From Flavobacterium lipolyticum (GTDB lineage Bacteria > Bacteroidota > Bacteroidia > Flavobacteriales > Flavobacteriaceae): a DNA stretch of 64,000 bases. The notes beneath the pieces were generated by a model that did not search any database, was not told the origin of the DNA, and worked only from the letters and a program-made list of their open reading frames with translations. Within the stretch, counting starts at the first letter, position 1; each line of letters opens with the position of its first letter. This document shows, piece by piece, positions 9,009 to 15,799 of the stretch. The position numbers were made by a program, and so were the translations under genes. Location of the stretch: the NCBI RefSeq assembly GCF_020905335.1, contig NZ_JAJJMN010000001.1:806001-870000 (forward strand). Direction: 5' to 3'.

Positions 9009-9485
9009 ATGAAAAAGTTATTTATCTTTTCGGCTCTATTTTCTCTGCTACTGTCCTGCAATACAAAAACAACTAAAGAAAACAATACTACAAACAAGGA
9101 AACGGTCACTAAAACCAACAACAGTTTCAGCAAAACAACAATCTATGAAGGAATAATTCCGTGTGCTGATTGTAGCGGAATTCAAATGACTTTGAAAATC
9201 TACACCGATTATAGTGTTTCGCAGAACAATAAATTCGAATTAATAAGTGTCTATCAGGGAAAAGAACCCGGAAATGTCTTTACCCAGAAAGGTAATTTTA
9301 ATACCGAAAGAGGATTAGATAAAGATCCGGACGGTACAATTTATGTCCTAAACTGGGATCAGCCGGAGGAAAAACAGCTGTACTATGGTTATTATAGTTC
9401 TAATCCTGAAAAGATCTATCTACTGGATAAAGACAGAAAAAGGATTAAATCTAATCTAAATTACTTTCTGACTTTAAAAAAATAA
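9009..9485 (+). CDS. NlpE-like copper-resistance family lipoprotein
   Basis: The 158-residue protein has a lipoprotein signal (FSLLLSC, Cys at 17) and a Thr/Asn-rich linker (18-48). The NlpE N-terminal signature YEGIIPCADCSGIQMTLKIY follows, with its CxxC pair at about 57-60. In Escherichia coli NlpE is an outer-membrane lipoprotein that senses surface contact and lipoprotein traffic through Cpx. Bacteroidota lack Cpx, so only the fold can be carried over. It is followed 39 bases later by a small membrane protein. Confidence 0.85.
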   Translation: MKKLFIFSALFSLLLSCNTKTTKENNTTNKETVTKTNNSFSKTTIYEGIIPCADCSGIQMTLKIYTDYSVSQNNKFELISVYQGKEPGNVFTQKGNFNTERGLDKDPDGTIYVLNWDQPEEKQLYYGYYSSNPEKIYLLDKDRKRIKSNLNYFLTLKK

Positions 9486-9524
9486 GCTCTTTAACAGTAG
9501 TTACTAACGATTCAATCCAGAATT

Positions 9525-9737
9525 ATGAACTTCTTCAAAATCAAAACTTCCTGGTCTAATGTTGAATTTATTGGAATCAAATTGTGTATCGCTTCAGCTT
9601 ACGTATTAATTGGAAGTTACTTTCATGATTTTTTCAAAAATTATTATTTCCCAATTCTACTCCTATTTGCAATTACGGCAATCTGGTTTGTTCTTCAATG
9701 GCTAAAAAAAATGAAACATGAAAAATCTAAATCTTAA
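9525..9737 (+). CDS. Small two-helix membrane protein
   Basis: This is a 70-residue protein with two hydrophobic helices (about 17-33 and 40-59) and a Lys-rich C-terminal tail (KKMKHEKSKS), consistent with both ends facing the cytoplasm. No family was recognised. Its position 39 bases after the NlpE-like gene suggests co-transcription. The reading frame is supported by a clean ATG and a sensible hydrophobic profile, but not by homology. Confidence 0.55.
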   Translation: MNFFKIKTSWSNVEFIGIKLCIASAYVLIGSYFHDFFKNYYFPILLLFAITAIWFVLQWLKKMKHEKSKS

Positions 9738-9744
9738 GATTTCC

Positions 9745-9777
9745 TTTTAAACTCTGCAAACAAAGTTATCTTTGCAG
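9745..9777 (+). promoter_or_regulatory. Promoter of rluE with overlapping inverted repeat
   Basis: TATCTTTG at 9767-9774 is a consensus -7 element, with a weak T-rich -33 near 9745-9748. The inverted repeat CTGCAAA (9754-9760) / TTTGCAG (9771-9777) straddles the -7 element, so it could be an operator or chance. Confidence 0.5.
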
Positions 9778-9790
9778 TCAAAAAACAAAT

Positions 9791-10372
9791 ATGCATCATC
9801 ATTTTCTTCTTTTTAAACCTTACGGCTATCTAAGTCAGTTTATTTATGAATTGAAAAGGAAGAAAAAGCTTTTAGGGGAATTATATAATTTCCCCGAAGG
9901 TACTATGGCCATCGGAAGACTTGATGAAGACTCTGAAGGTTTACTTTTATTGACGACAGACGGAAGGATAAGCGAACTGGTAAGAAGCAAAAAGGTAGAC
10001 AAAGAATATTACGTTCAGGTCGACGGAATCATCACTCCCGAAGCAATCGAGGCCTTACAAAAAGGCGTTGAAATAGGTTTTGATGGCGGTAAATACAAAA
10101 CCAGACCCTGCACTGCTTTTATCGTTACTGAAATTCCGGATTTTGGTCCAAGAGCCAAAAAAATCAGAGATGAACGCCATGGTCCAACCTCCTGGGCGTC
10201 GATTACAATAAGAGAAGGAAAATTTCGTCAGGTGCGGAAAATGACCGCGGCTGTTGGATTTCCAACTTTAAGACTGGTTCGTGTTCGCATAGGAAATGTA
10301 TCTTTGCAAAACTTAAAAGCCGGAGAAGTGATGGAAGTAACCCAATTTGAATTAGATAATGAGGCCGTTTAA
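9791..10372 (+). CDS. rluE: 23S rRNA pseudouridine synthase, RluE-type
   Basis: The 193-residue protein belongs to the RsuA/RluB/E/F family. The catalytic loop reads GRLDEDSEGLLLLTTDG (about residues 42-58), with the nucleophile Asp in RLDEDSEG. The family's C-terminal REGKFRQVRKM motif is present at about 145-155. It lacks an N-terminal S4 domain, as RluE does. RluE forms pseudouridine at position 2457 of E. coli 23S rRNA; the exact target here is inferred. It has its own promoter and is followed by trmL, another RNA modification gene. Confidence 0.88.
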   Translation: MHHHFLLFKPYGYLSQFIYELKRKKKLLGELYNFPEGTMAIGRLDEDSEGLLLLTTDGRISELVRSKKVDKEYYVQVDGIITPEAIEALQKGVEIGFDGGKYKTRPCTAFIVTEIPDFGPRAKKIRDERHGPTSWASITIREGKFRQVRKMTAAVGFPTLRLVRVRIGNVSLQNLKAGEVMEVTQFELDNEAV

Positions 10373-10440
10373 TAATTAGATAATTGCCGGGGCGCTTAAT
10401 TAGTTGCCCATAACTCAATAATCAAATCGCAAATTCCAAA

Positions 10441-10475
10441 ACTCATAACTCATAACTCATAACTCATAACTCAAA
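10441..10475 (+). repeat. Heptamer array (ACTCATA)4 + ACTCAAA before trmL
   Basis: Four perfect tandem copies of ACTCATA (10441-10468) are followed by one variant, ACTCAAA. The array ends three bases before the trmL ATG at 10479. The same heptamer family fills the region before cobU. More diffuse related text (CCATAACTCAATAATCAA) precedes it from about 10408. Confidence 0.95.
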
Positions 10476-10478
10476 AAA

Positions 10479-10937
10479 ATGCTAAACATAGTTCTTGTAG
10501 AACCTGAAATCCCTAATAACACTGGAAACATTGGACGTTTGTGCGTGGGTACAGAAAGCAGGTTACATTTAATTCACCCTTTCGGATTTGTAATTAACGA
10601 TAAAAACCTGAAACGTTCGGGACTGGATTACTGGGTACATCTTGACGTTACCGAATACCAAAATATAGAAGAATGGATTGAACAGATTCCTGATCAGTCA
10701 CGTGTTTTTCTGATGAGTTCTCATGCCGAAAAATCATATCTCGAAACTGATTTTCAAGACGGAGACTGGCTTGTATTTGGTAAAGAAAGTGTAGGTTTAA
10801 GTAAAGAAGTACTGGCACGTTTTGAGAATCACCTCACCATTCCCATGTCAAAATTAATCCGAAGCTTTAATATTGCCAATTCTGTGGCTTTTGTGGTAGG
10901 GGAAGCAAAAAGACAAATCGGACTGAAAAATAATTAG
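10479..10937 (+). CDS. trmL: tRNA (cytidine/uridine-34 2'-O)-methyltransferase TrmL
   Basis: The 152-residue SPOUT methyltransferase shows the family motifs PEIPNNTGNIGRLC (9-22), LVFGKESVGL (about 99-108) and the knot-forming LIRSFNIANSVAFVVGEA (about 127-144). TrmL uses S-adenosylmethionine to methylate the wobble base ribose in tRNA-Leu isoacceptors and acts in the cytosol. The length is typical. The leader is unusual because a heptamer tandem array runs right up to the start codon. Confidence 0.93.
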   Translation: MLNIVLVEPEIPNNTGNIGRLCVGTESRLHLIHPFGFVINDKNLKRSGLDYWVHLDVTEYQNIEEWIEQIPDQSRVFLMSSHAEKSYLETDFQDGDWLVFGKESVGLSKEVLARFENHLTIPMSKLIRSFNIANSVAFVVGEAKRQIGLKNN

Positions 10938-10999
10938 TCCTTAATTCCTTTAGTTTTAAACGCTATTCCGGTCTCTTTGTAAAGTGTTCGACAAGTCTG

Positions 11000-11776
11000 C
11001 TATGTAATTACAAACTTTCCTTTTTCGGCATCAAAAATAATATGTTCGCCTTTGAATAGGGTTGCAAAACTTCCTTTTGAGATTAAATTGCATGGCGCGT
11101 CCTGTACCACCAATTCAGGAGTCATAATAATCATTTCATCACTCAACTGAATTGCCAGATCGATGTCATGAGTCGAAAATAAAATACATTTCTGCGTTTC
11201 CTCTGTTAGTTTTTTGAGGAGTTTGAATAGCGAAACTTTGTGCAGTAAATCAAGATGTGTCGTGGGCTCGTCCAGAATAATCAATGGAGTATCTTGTGCC
11301 AAAGCCCGCGCAATTAAAACCTTCTGCAATTGTCCGTCACTAATTTCGAAATGCTTTTTCTGTGCCAGATGCTCTATTTGAGTCAACTCTAAAGCTTCCT
11401 GAACTTTCTCGATATCATTCTGACTTAAAGTCCCAATCCAATTGGTGTAAGGCTGACGTCCTAAAGCTACTAATTCGAAAACAGACAAATTACTTGGCGG
11501 TAGCTTTTCGGTTAAAACTAAGCTTAAATTTTGAGCCAATTCCAGAGGTTTATAAGTACTTATATTTTTTTCATTTAGAAAAACATGCCCTTTCAACGGC
11601 TGCTGAATTCCGGTAATCGTGCGAAGCAAAGTCGATTTCCCAATTCCGTTTGCACCAATTAACGAAATGAGTTTACCCGAAGCTAAATTCAGATTTAGAT
11701 TTTCAGCAATAGTCACAACTCCTTTCTTGGACTTGTAGCCGATACTAAGGTTTGCACTTTTTAAAATAGTAGTCAT
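11000..11776 (-). CDS. ABC importer ATPase, FecE/BtuD type (probable cobalamin)
   Basis: The 258-residue ATPase has Walker A GANGIGKST (about 37-45), signature ISDGQLQKVLIARAL (about 145-159) and Walker B PLIILDEPTTHLD. The usual LSGGQ signature is degenerate (ISDGQ). Length and layout fit the iron-siderophore/B12 importer class. It is the last gene of a three-gene minus-strand set with the permease and binding protein. The adjoining cobalamin assembly genes make a corrinoid the likely cargo, but iron or siderophore cannot be excluded from sequence. Confidence 0.85.
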   Translation of the reverse strand: MTTILKSANLSIGYKSKKGVVTIAENLNLNLASGKLISLIGANGIGKSTLLRTITGIQQPLKGHVFLNEKNISTYKPLELAQNLSLVLTEKLPPSNLSVFELVALGRQPYTNWIGTLSQNDIEKVQEALELTQIEHLAQKKHFEISDGQLQKVLIARALAQDTPLIILDEPTTHLDLLHKVSLFKLLKKLTEETQKCILFSTHDIDLAIQLSDEMIIMTPELVVQDAPCNLISKGSFATLFKGEHIIFDAEKGKFVIT

Positions 11777-11783
11777 TGTTTAA

Positions 11784-11823
11784 AGGTACTAAGGTTCTAA
11801 GCTACTAAGGTTCTAAGTTTTTT
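11784..11823 (+). repeat. Octamer array, AGGTTCTA type
   Basis: Four tandem octamers (AGGTACTA, AGGTTCTA, AGCTACTA, AGGTTCTA) run into AGTTTTTT. The same closing text, AGGTTCTAAGTTTTTT, occurs at 53241-53252 beyond. It lies just upstream of the ABC ATPase start, in the gap between ATPase and permease. Confidence 0.85.
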
Positions 11824-11850
11824 CTTCACCGCTTTTAATTTTTAAAAATC

Positions 11851-11886
11851 AATCTGCGAAAATCCGTTGAATCCGCTTAATCTGTG
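11851..11886 (+). repeat. Nonamer array, AATCYGYN type
   Basis: Four 9-base units follow one another: AATCTGCGA, AAATCCGTT, GAATCCGCT, TAATCTGTG. They occupy the rest of the gap before the permease stop codon. The last unit, TAATCTGTG, recurs in inverted form near 52391-52420. Divergence between units is high, so period 9 is the main evidence. Confidence 0.7.
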
Positions 11887-11896
11887 GCTAATTTAT

Positions 11897-12925
11897 TTAC
11901 TGGAAATTTCTTTTGCGCATGAGCAGCCAAACGACAATTGGTGCGCCAATTATAGACGTGATGGCATTAATAGGTAACGTAGTCTCTAGTCCCGGCATTT
12001 GTGATGCCATATCGCAAAACAACATGATTATTCCTCCGTAAAAAAAAGTACTCCAGTATAAAACTGTATGATTACTGGTCTGAAAAGTGAGCTTTGCAAT
12101 ATGTGGCACTGCCAAACCTATGAATGCAACCGGTCCTGCAAAAGCAGTAACACTTCCGGCCAGAATACTTGTTGCAAAAATAATGATCAATCGGGCTCTC
12201 TTGTAATTCAACCCCATACTTTTGGCGTAATTTTCACCTAAAAGCAAGGCATTTAAAGGTTTAATACTTCCGGCACTCAAAAACAGACCCAAAGCAACAC
12301 AAACTGCCAAAATCAAGATCGAAGTCCAGGAAAGATTCCCAAGACTCCCCAGAGACCAAAAGGTGAATTTCTGCAATTGTTCCGCTGAACTAAAATACGT
12401 CAAGACCCCAACAATAGCACTGGTAAAACTGCCAAACATTAATCCGACGATTAAAATTGCCATCGTATTTCGTAAACGCTGTGCTACCAATAAAACCAAT
12501 AATAAAACCAAAACACTTCCTATTGTCGAAGCCAGTACAATTGCATACGGCGACAATAAAATCGAATTTAAAAATGAAGGCAAAAAACCCGCTCCTAAAA
12601 TCACAATCGCAACAGCCAGAATTGCTCCCGAACTTAAACCTAATACATCAGGTCCTGCGAGTGGATTTCTAAACAAAGTCTGCATCAGCAAACCGCTCAC
12701 CGATAAACCAATACCCACCAACATGGCTGTAATAGCCTTAGGCAGACGATAATTGACAATAATATATTCCCAGGTCGATTTACTGGCATGGCTTCCCGTC
12801 ATACTGTTATATACTTCCTTAAAAGGTATAGTCACTGATCCCAGGCTAATGTCTAAAAAGAACATAAACAATAAGGCCAGACCGAGTACCGAAAACAGCA
12901 TTATATTTCGTTTTTTATGAATCAA
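11897..12925 (-). CDS. ABC importer permease, FecCD/BtuC family
   Basis: The 342-residue protein has about ten hydrophobic helices and the FecCD signatures: NPLAGPDVLGLSSGA (about 87-101), LLLGENYAKSMG (the coupling helix that contacts the ATPase) and GPVAFIGLAVPHIAKL near 260. It probably forms a homodimer in the inner membrane. It lies between the binding protein (5 bases upstream) and the ATPase (120 bases downstream, filled with short repeats). It is assigned to corrinoid uptake by neighbourhood only. Confidence 0.88.
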   Translation of the reverse strand: MIHKKRNIMLFSVLGLALLFMFFLDISLGSVTIPFKEVYNSMTGSHASKSTWEYIIVNYRLPKAITAMLVGIGLSVSGLLMQTLFRNPLAGPDVLGLSSGAILAVAIVILGAGFLPSFLNSILLSPYAIVLASTIGSVLVLLLVLLVAQRLRNTMAILIVGLMFGSFTSAIVGVLTYFSSAEQLQKFTFWSLGSLGNLSWTSILILAVCVALGLFLSAGSIKPLNALLLGENYAKSMGLNYKRARLIIIFATSILAGSVTAFAGPVAFIGLAVPHIAKLTFQTSNHTVLYWSTFFYGGIIMLFCDMASQMPGLETTLPINAITSIIGAPIVVWLLMRKRNFQ

Positions 12926-12930
12926 TGAAC

Positions 12931-14073
12931 TTAGTTTAATTTAGAAGCAAAAGTAAATTCATAGCTTGGCAACAACTCCGGGTGAAAAATCTTGATATAA
13001 TCTTTTAATACTAAATCAGGACGGCTTGGCGCCAGCTCATAATAAACTGTTCCTCCCGTTGCTCCCGCTTTACCTTCAAACGTATAAACATTCTTAGACT
13101 TGAAGGCATCAAACTCTATATAATGAGGATTACTTTTTCCGAATTCGTCCAAACTTTTAAAGGAACCCGCAGCGATCCAGAAATTAGCTGTTTTGGCTTT
13201 CACTAAGACTTTTTCAAAAGACAAGCCTTCGCTTCCCGTGCCTTTCAAATCCGCCCATAGGTAATTGGCCTGTGCATCTTTCATAAACTGCGCCACCCAA
13301 CTGTTTCCTTTAGCAACATACCAAGTATCTTCGTACATAGAACCGTATAAAACACTTGAAGTTGCCGGTTTTCCCGCTACTAATTTTTTAGCCTGGTCAT
13401 AACTCAAAACAATTTTATCAAACAACTCTTTCGCCTGTTCTTCTTTACCAAATAAAGCACCGTAAAGTTTAATCCACTCTGCTTTTCCAAGGGGAGATTG
13501 CTCCATCCAGTCGGCCTGAATCAAAACATTTAAACCGCTTTTTTTCAAATTATCAAGCATCGCATTGTTATTGTCTACTCCGAAAGTCACTATTAAATCC
13601 GGAGATAACTCTATCAATTGTTCGATATTTAATTTCTCGTTTTGCCCCACATTTTTAACGGCACCTTTGTCTATCAGTGCCCTGGTTTTTTCTGAAGAAA
13701 TGTAATCGGTATGAGGAAAACCTACCAATTTATTTTCTACTTCCAACATCTCCAAAAACGGAATATTAGTCGTTGAAGTCACTACAATTGACTCTAAAGG
13801 GACTTTGATAGTTGTGTACTTTTGCAAACTGTCCGGTACTTTCGCCTCTTTCTCTTTCAGTATATAAGTAAACTTGGTATGGGCATCCGGCCAAGGATCT
13901 GAAACGGTTACTACCGAATAACCTTCGTGCTTTATAATCGAGAGTCCGGACGCATATTCGATACTATTTTTTTCGGTTTCCGTTTTTACAATCTCCGAAG
14001 ATTCATTTTTTTTGCATCCGATAAGAAGAAAAAAAGGTAAAACAAAAATCATTTTGGGCAATAAATGTCTCAT
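12931..14073 (-). CDS. ABC importer substrate-binding lipoprotein, BtuF/FecB-like
   Basis: The 380-residue protein has a lipoprotein signal (FFLLIGC, Cys at about 20). Two class III binding-protein lobes follow, joined by a helix near residue 200. Recognisable stretches include VVVTSTTNIPFLEML, NIEQLIELSPDLIVTFG and YELAPSRPDLVLKDYIKI. An internal ATG at residue 8 would also give a signal peptide. It leads the minus-strand importer set. No riboswitch is visible in its leader, unlike btuB. Cobalamin is the likely ligand given the neighbours. Confidence 0.82.
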   Translation of the reverse strand: MRHLLPKMIFVLPFFLLIGCKKNESSEIVKTETEKNSIEYASGLSIIKHEGYSVVTVSDPWPDAHTKFTYILKEKEAKVPDSLQKYTTIKVPLESIVVTSTTNIPFLEMLEVENKLVGFPHTDYISSEKTRALIDKGAVKNVGQNEKLNIEQLIELSPDLIVTFGVDNNNAMLDNLKKSGLNVLIQADWMEQSPLGKAEWIKLYGALFGKEEQAKELFDKIVLSYDQAKKLVAGKPATSSVLYGSMYEDTWYVAKGNSWVAQFMKDAQANYLWADLKGTGSEGLSFEKVLVKAKTANFWIAAGSFKSLDEFGKSNPHYIEFDAFKSKNVYTFEGKAGATGGTVYYELAPSRPDLVLKDYIKIFHPELLPSYEFTFASKLN

Positions 14074-14177
14074 ATATAAGTTCTATTATTTTTTTAAAGG
14101 GCTCAGTTTCATCACGCTGCTTTTATGGCATATAATTTGAATCGTCTTCCTTATAAATTTTACAATTTCATTACTGA

Positions 14178-14185
14178 CAAAGGTA
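14178..14185 (-). promoter_or_regulatory. Probable promoter of the ABC importer operon
   Basis: On the minus strand TACCTTTG (14185-14178) matches TAnnTTTG exactly, about 105 bases upstream of the binding-protein start. No good -33 element was found, and the leader shows no B12 box. Confidence 0.45.
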
Positions 14186-14251
14186 ACGCAATTTCTATTT
14201 TTTTTATCTACCTTTATTCCTACAAAATCAAATAAACATCATTTTTCCCTA

Positions 14252-14614
14252 ATGAATCCCATAAAAACCAAAGTCTGCTCGAGCTGTGAATCTTCTTTCA
14301 GCTGTGGAGATACTTCAAATGAAAACAAGTGTTGGTGTAATGATTTTCCCCCTATTTTTAATCTTTCCGAAGGAGGCGACTGTCTTTGCCCTGTTTGTTT
14401 TAAAGAAGCCTGCGAAGATAAAATTGACGCTTACGTAGAAACGCTTACCCCACAAAAAGCTCTTAAAAATAAAGCCATATCTTTACCCAAACAAGAAAAG
14501 CTAATCGAAGGAATTGATTATTATTTGGAAGACGGAAATTATGTTTTCAAAGCATGGTTTCACTTAAAAAGAGGAAGCTGCTGCGGAAACGAATGCCGAC
14601 ATTGTCCTTATTAA
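14252..14614 (+). CDS. Cysteine-rich CWC / DUF5522 protein
   Basis: The 120-residue cytosolic protein has two metal-site-like halves. The N-terminal part (9-52) has paired cysteines (CSSCESSFSC, CWC, CLCPVC), matching the cysteine-rich CWC family. The C-terminal part (about 80-120) reads IEGIDYYLEDGNYVFKAW and ends RGSCCGNECRHCPY, matching DUF5522. The two domains are common in Bacteroidota but no function is established. It may bind zinc. Its place between B12 import and B12 assembly genes may be coincidental. Confidence 0.85.
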   Translation: MNPIKTKVCSSCESSFSCGDTSNENKCWCNDFPPIFNLSEGGDCLCPVCFKEACEDKIDAYVETLTPQKALKNKAISLPKQEKLIEGIDYYLEDGNYVFKAWFHLKRGSCCGNECRHCPY

Positions 14615-14616
14615 TT

Positions 14617-15168
14617 GTTATGAGTTTTGAATTATGAGTTATGAGTTATTATATATAGATACCTTAAAATCTTAAAACCATAACTCTTAACCCATAATTC
14701 AACAAAAGCTTCGACTCCGCTCAGCCTGACATTCGACTAACCCACATAACTCATAACTCAAAACTCATAACTCAAAACTCATAACTCAACATAAGCTTCG
14801 ACTCCGCTCAGCCTGACATTCGACTAATCCACACAACTCATAACTCAAAACTCATAACTCAAAACTCAACAAAAGCTTCGACTCCGCTCAGCCTGACATT
14901 CGACTAACCCACACAACTCATAATTCATAACTCATAACTCAACAAAAGCTTCGACTTCGCTCAGCCTGACATTCGACTAACCCACATAACTCATAACTCA
15001 TAACTCATAACTCATAACTCAAAACTCAACATAAGCTTCGACTCCGCTCAGCCTGACATTCGACTAACCCACATAACTCATAACTCAAAACTCAACAAAA
15101 GCTTCGACTTCGCTCAGCCTGACATTCGACTAACCTACACAACTCATAACTCATAACTCATAATCAAA
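14617..15168 (+). repeat. Composite repeat array: six 40-base cores and AACTCAT heptamers
   Basis: The whole 555-base gap before cobU is repeats. Reverse-oriented heptamers (GAGTTAT) occupy 14617-14648. Six cores starting AAGCTTCGACTYCGCTCAG follow at 14706, 14793, 14873, 14946, 15033 and 15099. Each core is 40 bases plus a 5-base tail, separated by 6, 5, 4, 6 and 3 heptamers (ATAACTC/AAAACTC), so the spacings are 87, 80, 73, 87 and 66. After the last core, heptamers run to within a few bases of the cobU ATG. No coding frame or terminator-like T-run is evident. Confidence 0.95.
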
Positions 15169-15169
15169 A

Positions 15170-15679
15170 ATGATCTACCTAATTACAGGCGGCGAACGAT
15201 CAGGAAAGAGCAGTTACGCTCAAAACCTGGCCTTACAACTTTCAGATACACCTATATATGTAGCGACAGCCAGAAAATGGGATTCTGATTTTCAAAACAG
15301 AATTGACAGACACCAACAGGAACGTGACGAACGCTGGACCAATATTGAAAAAGAGAAATACTTAAGCGAAATTGACTTTTCCGGAAAAGTGGCTTTAATA
15401 GATTGTGTTACCCTCTGGCTGACCAACTTTTTTGTCGATCATAAAAATGAGGTTACTTTAAGTTTAGAGGAAGCAAAAAAAGAATTTCTATCCATCGCGC
15501 AACAGGAAAATGCTACGCTGATTATTGTCACAAATGAAATCGGAATGGGGGTTCATGCCGAAACTCATATCGGCCGAAAATTCACCGAACTTCAGGGCTG
15601 GATGAATCAGTTTTTGGCTTCAAACGCGGATGAAGTGGTTCTAATGGTTTCGGGCATCCCTGTTAAAATAAAAGGATAA
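15170..15679 (+). CDS. cobU: Adenosylcobinamide kinase / adenosylcobinamide-phosphate guanylyltransferase
   Basis: The 169-residue protein has the CobU P-loop GGERSGKSSYA (7-17), the YVATARKWDSDFQNRIDRHQ guanylylation region (about 30-49), VALIDCVTLWLTNFF (about 75-89) and IIVTNEIGMGVH (about 121-132). CobU phosphorylates adenosylcobinamide and then transfers GMP, activating it for nucleotide-loop assembly. It starts at the ATG where a heptamer repeat array ends. BluB-CobT, CobS and CobC follow on the same strand and complete the step. Confidence 0.95.
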   Translation: MIYLITGGERSGKSSYAQNLALQLSDTPIYVATARKWDSDFQNRIDRHQQERDERWTNIEKEKYLSEIDFSGKVALIDCVTLWLTNFFVDHKNEVTLSLEEAKKEFLSIAQQENATLIIVTNEIGMGVHAETHIGRKFTELQGWMNQFLASNADEVVLMVSGIPVKIKG

Positions 15680-15700
15680 TGATGAAAAGAAAATCCAGAT

Positions 15701-15799
15701 TTTAAATCCCAAATTCCAATACGATACTTTATCTTTACGGTTACTATTCCCCCAACCCAAAGTTTTGGAATTTGGAATTTAAAAATTGGAATTTAAAAA
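15701..15799 (+). repeat. TTGGAAT heptamers with 19-base inverted repeat before bluB-cobT
   Basis: The arms TTTAAATCCCAAATTCCAA (15701-15719) and its near-perfect complement (15765-15783, one mismatch) enclose a 45-base loop. The right arm belongs to five tandem heptamers (TTGGAAT, TTGGAAT, TTAAAAA, TTGGAAT, TTAAAAA; 15765-15799) whose last A is the first base of the ATG at 15799. TATCTTTA at 15730-15737 in the loop resembles a -7 promoter element. Confidence 0.85.

Noticed and set aside
14074..14251. Cobalamin riboswitch ahead of the ABC importer
   Set aside because: No B12 box or ACCCGC-type core was found on the minus strand in this leader; only a promoter-like element is present.
14706..15140. 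Regularly spaced 40-base repeats that could be taken for a CRISPR array
   Set aside because: The sequences between cores are not unique spacers but 3-6 copies of one heptamer, spacings vary in steps of seven, and no cas gene is nearby.
15772..15798. TTG start for bluB-cobT
   Set aside because: It lies in heptamer repeat sequence, and ATG 15799 gives a normal BluB N-terminus.
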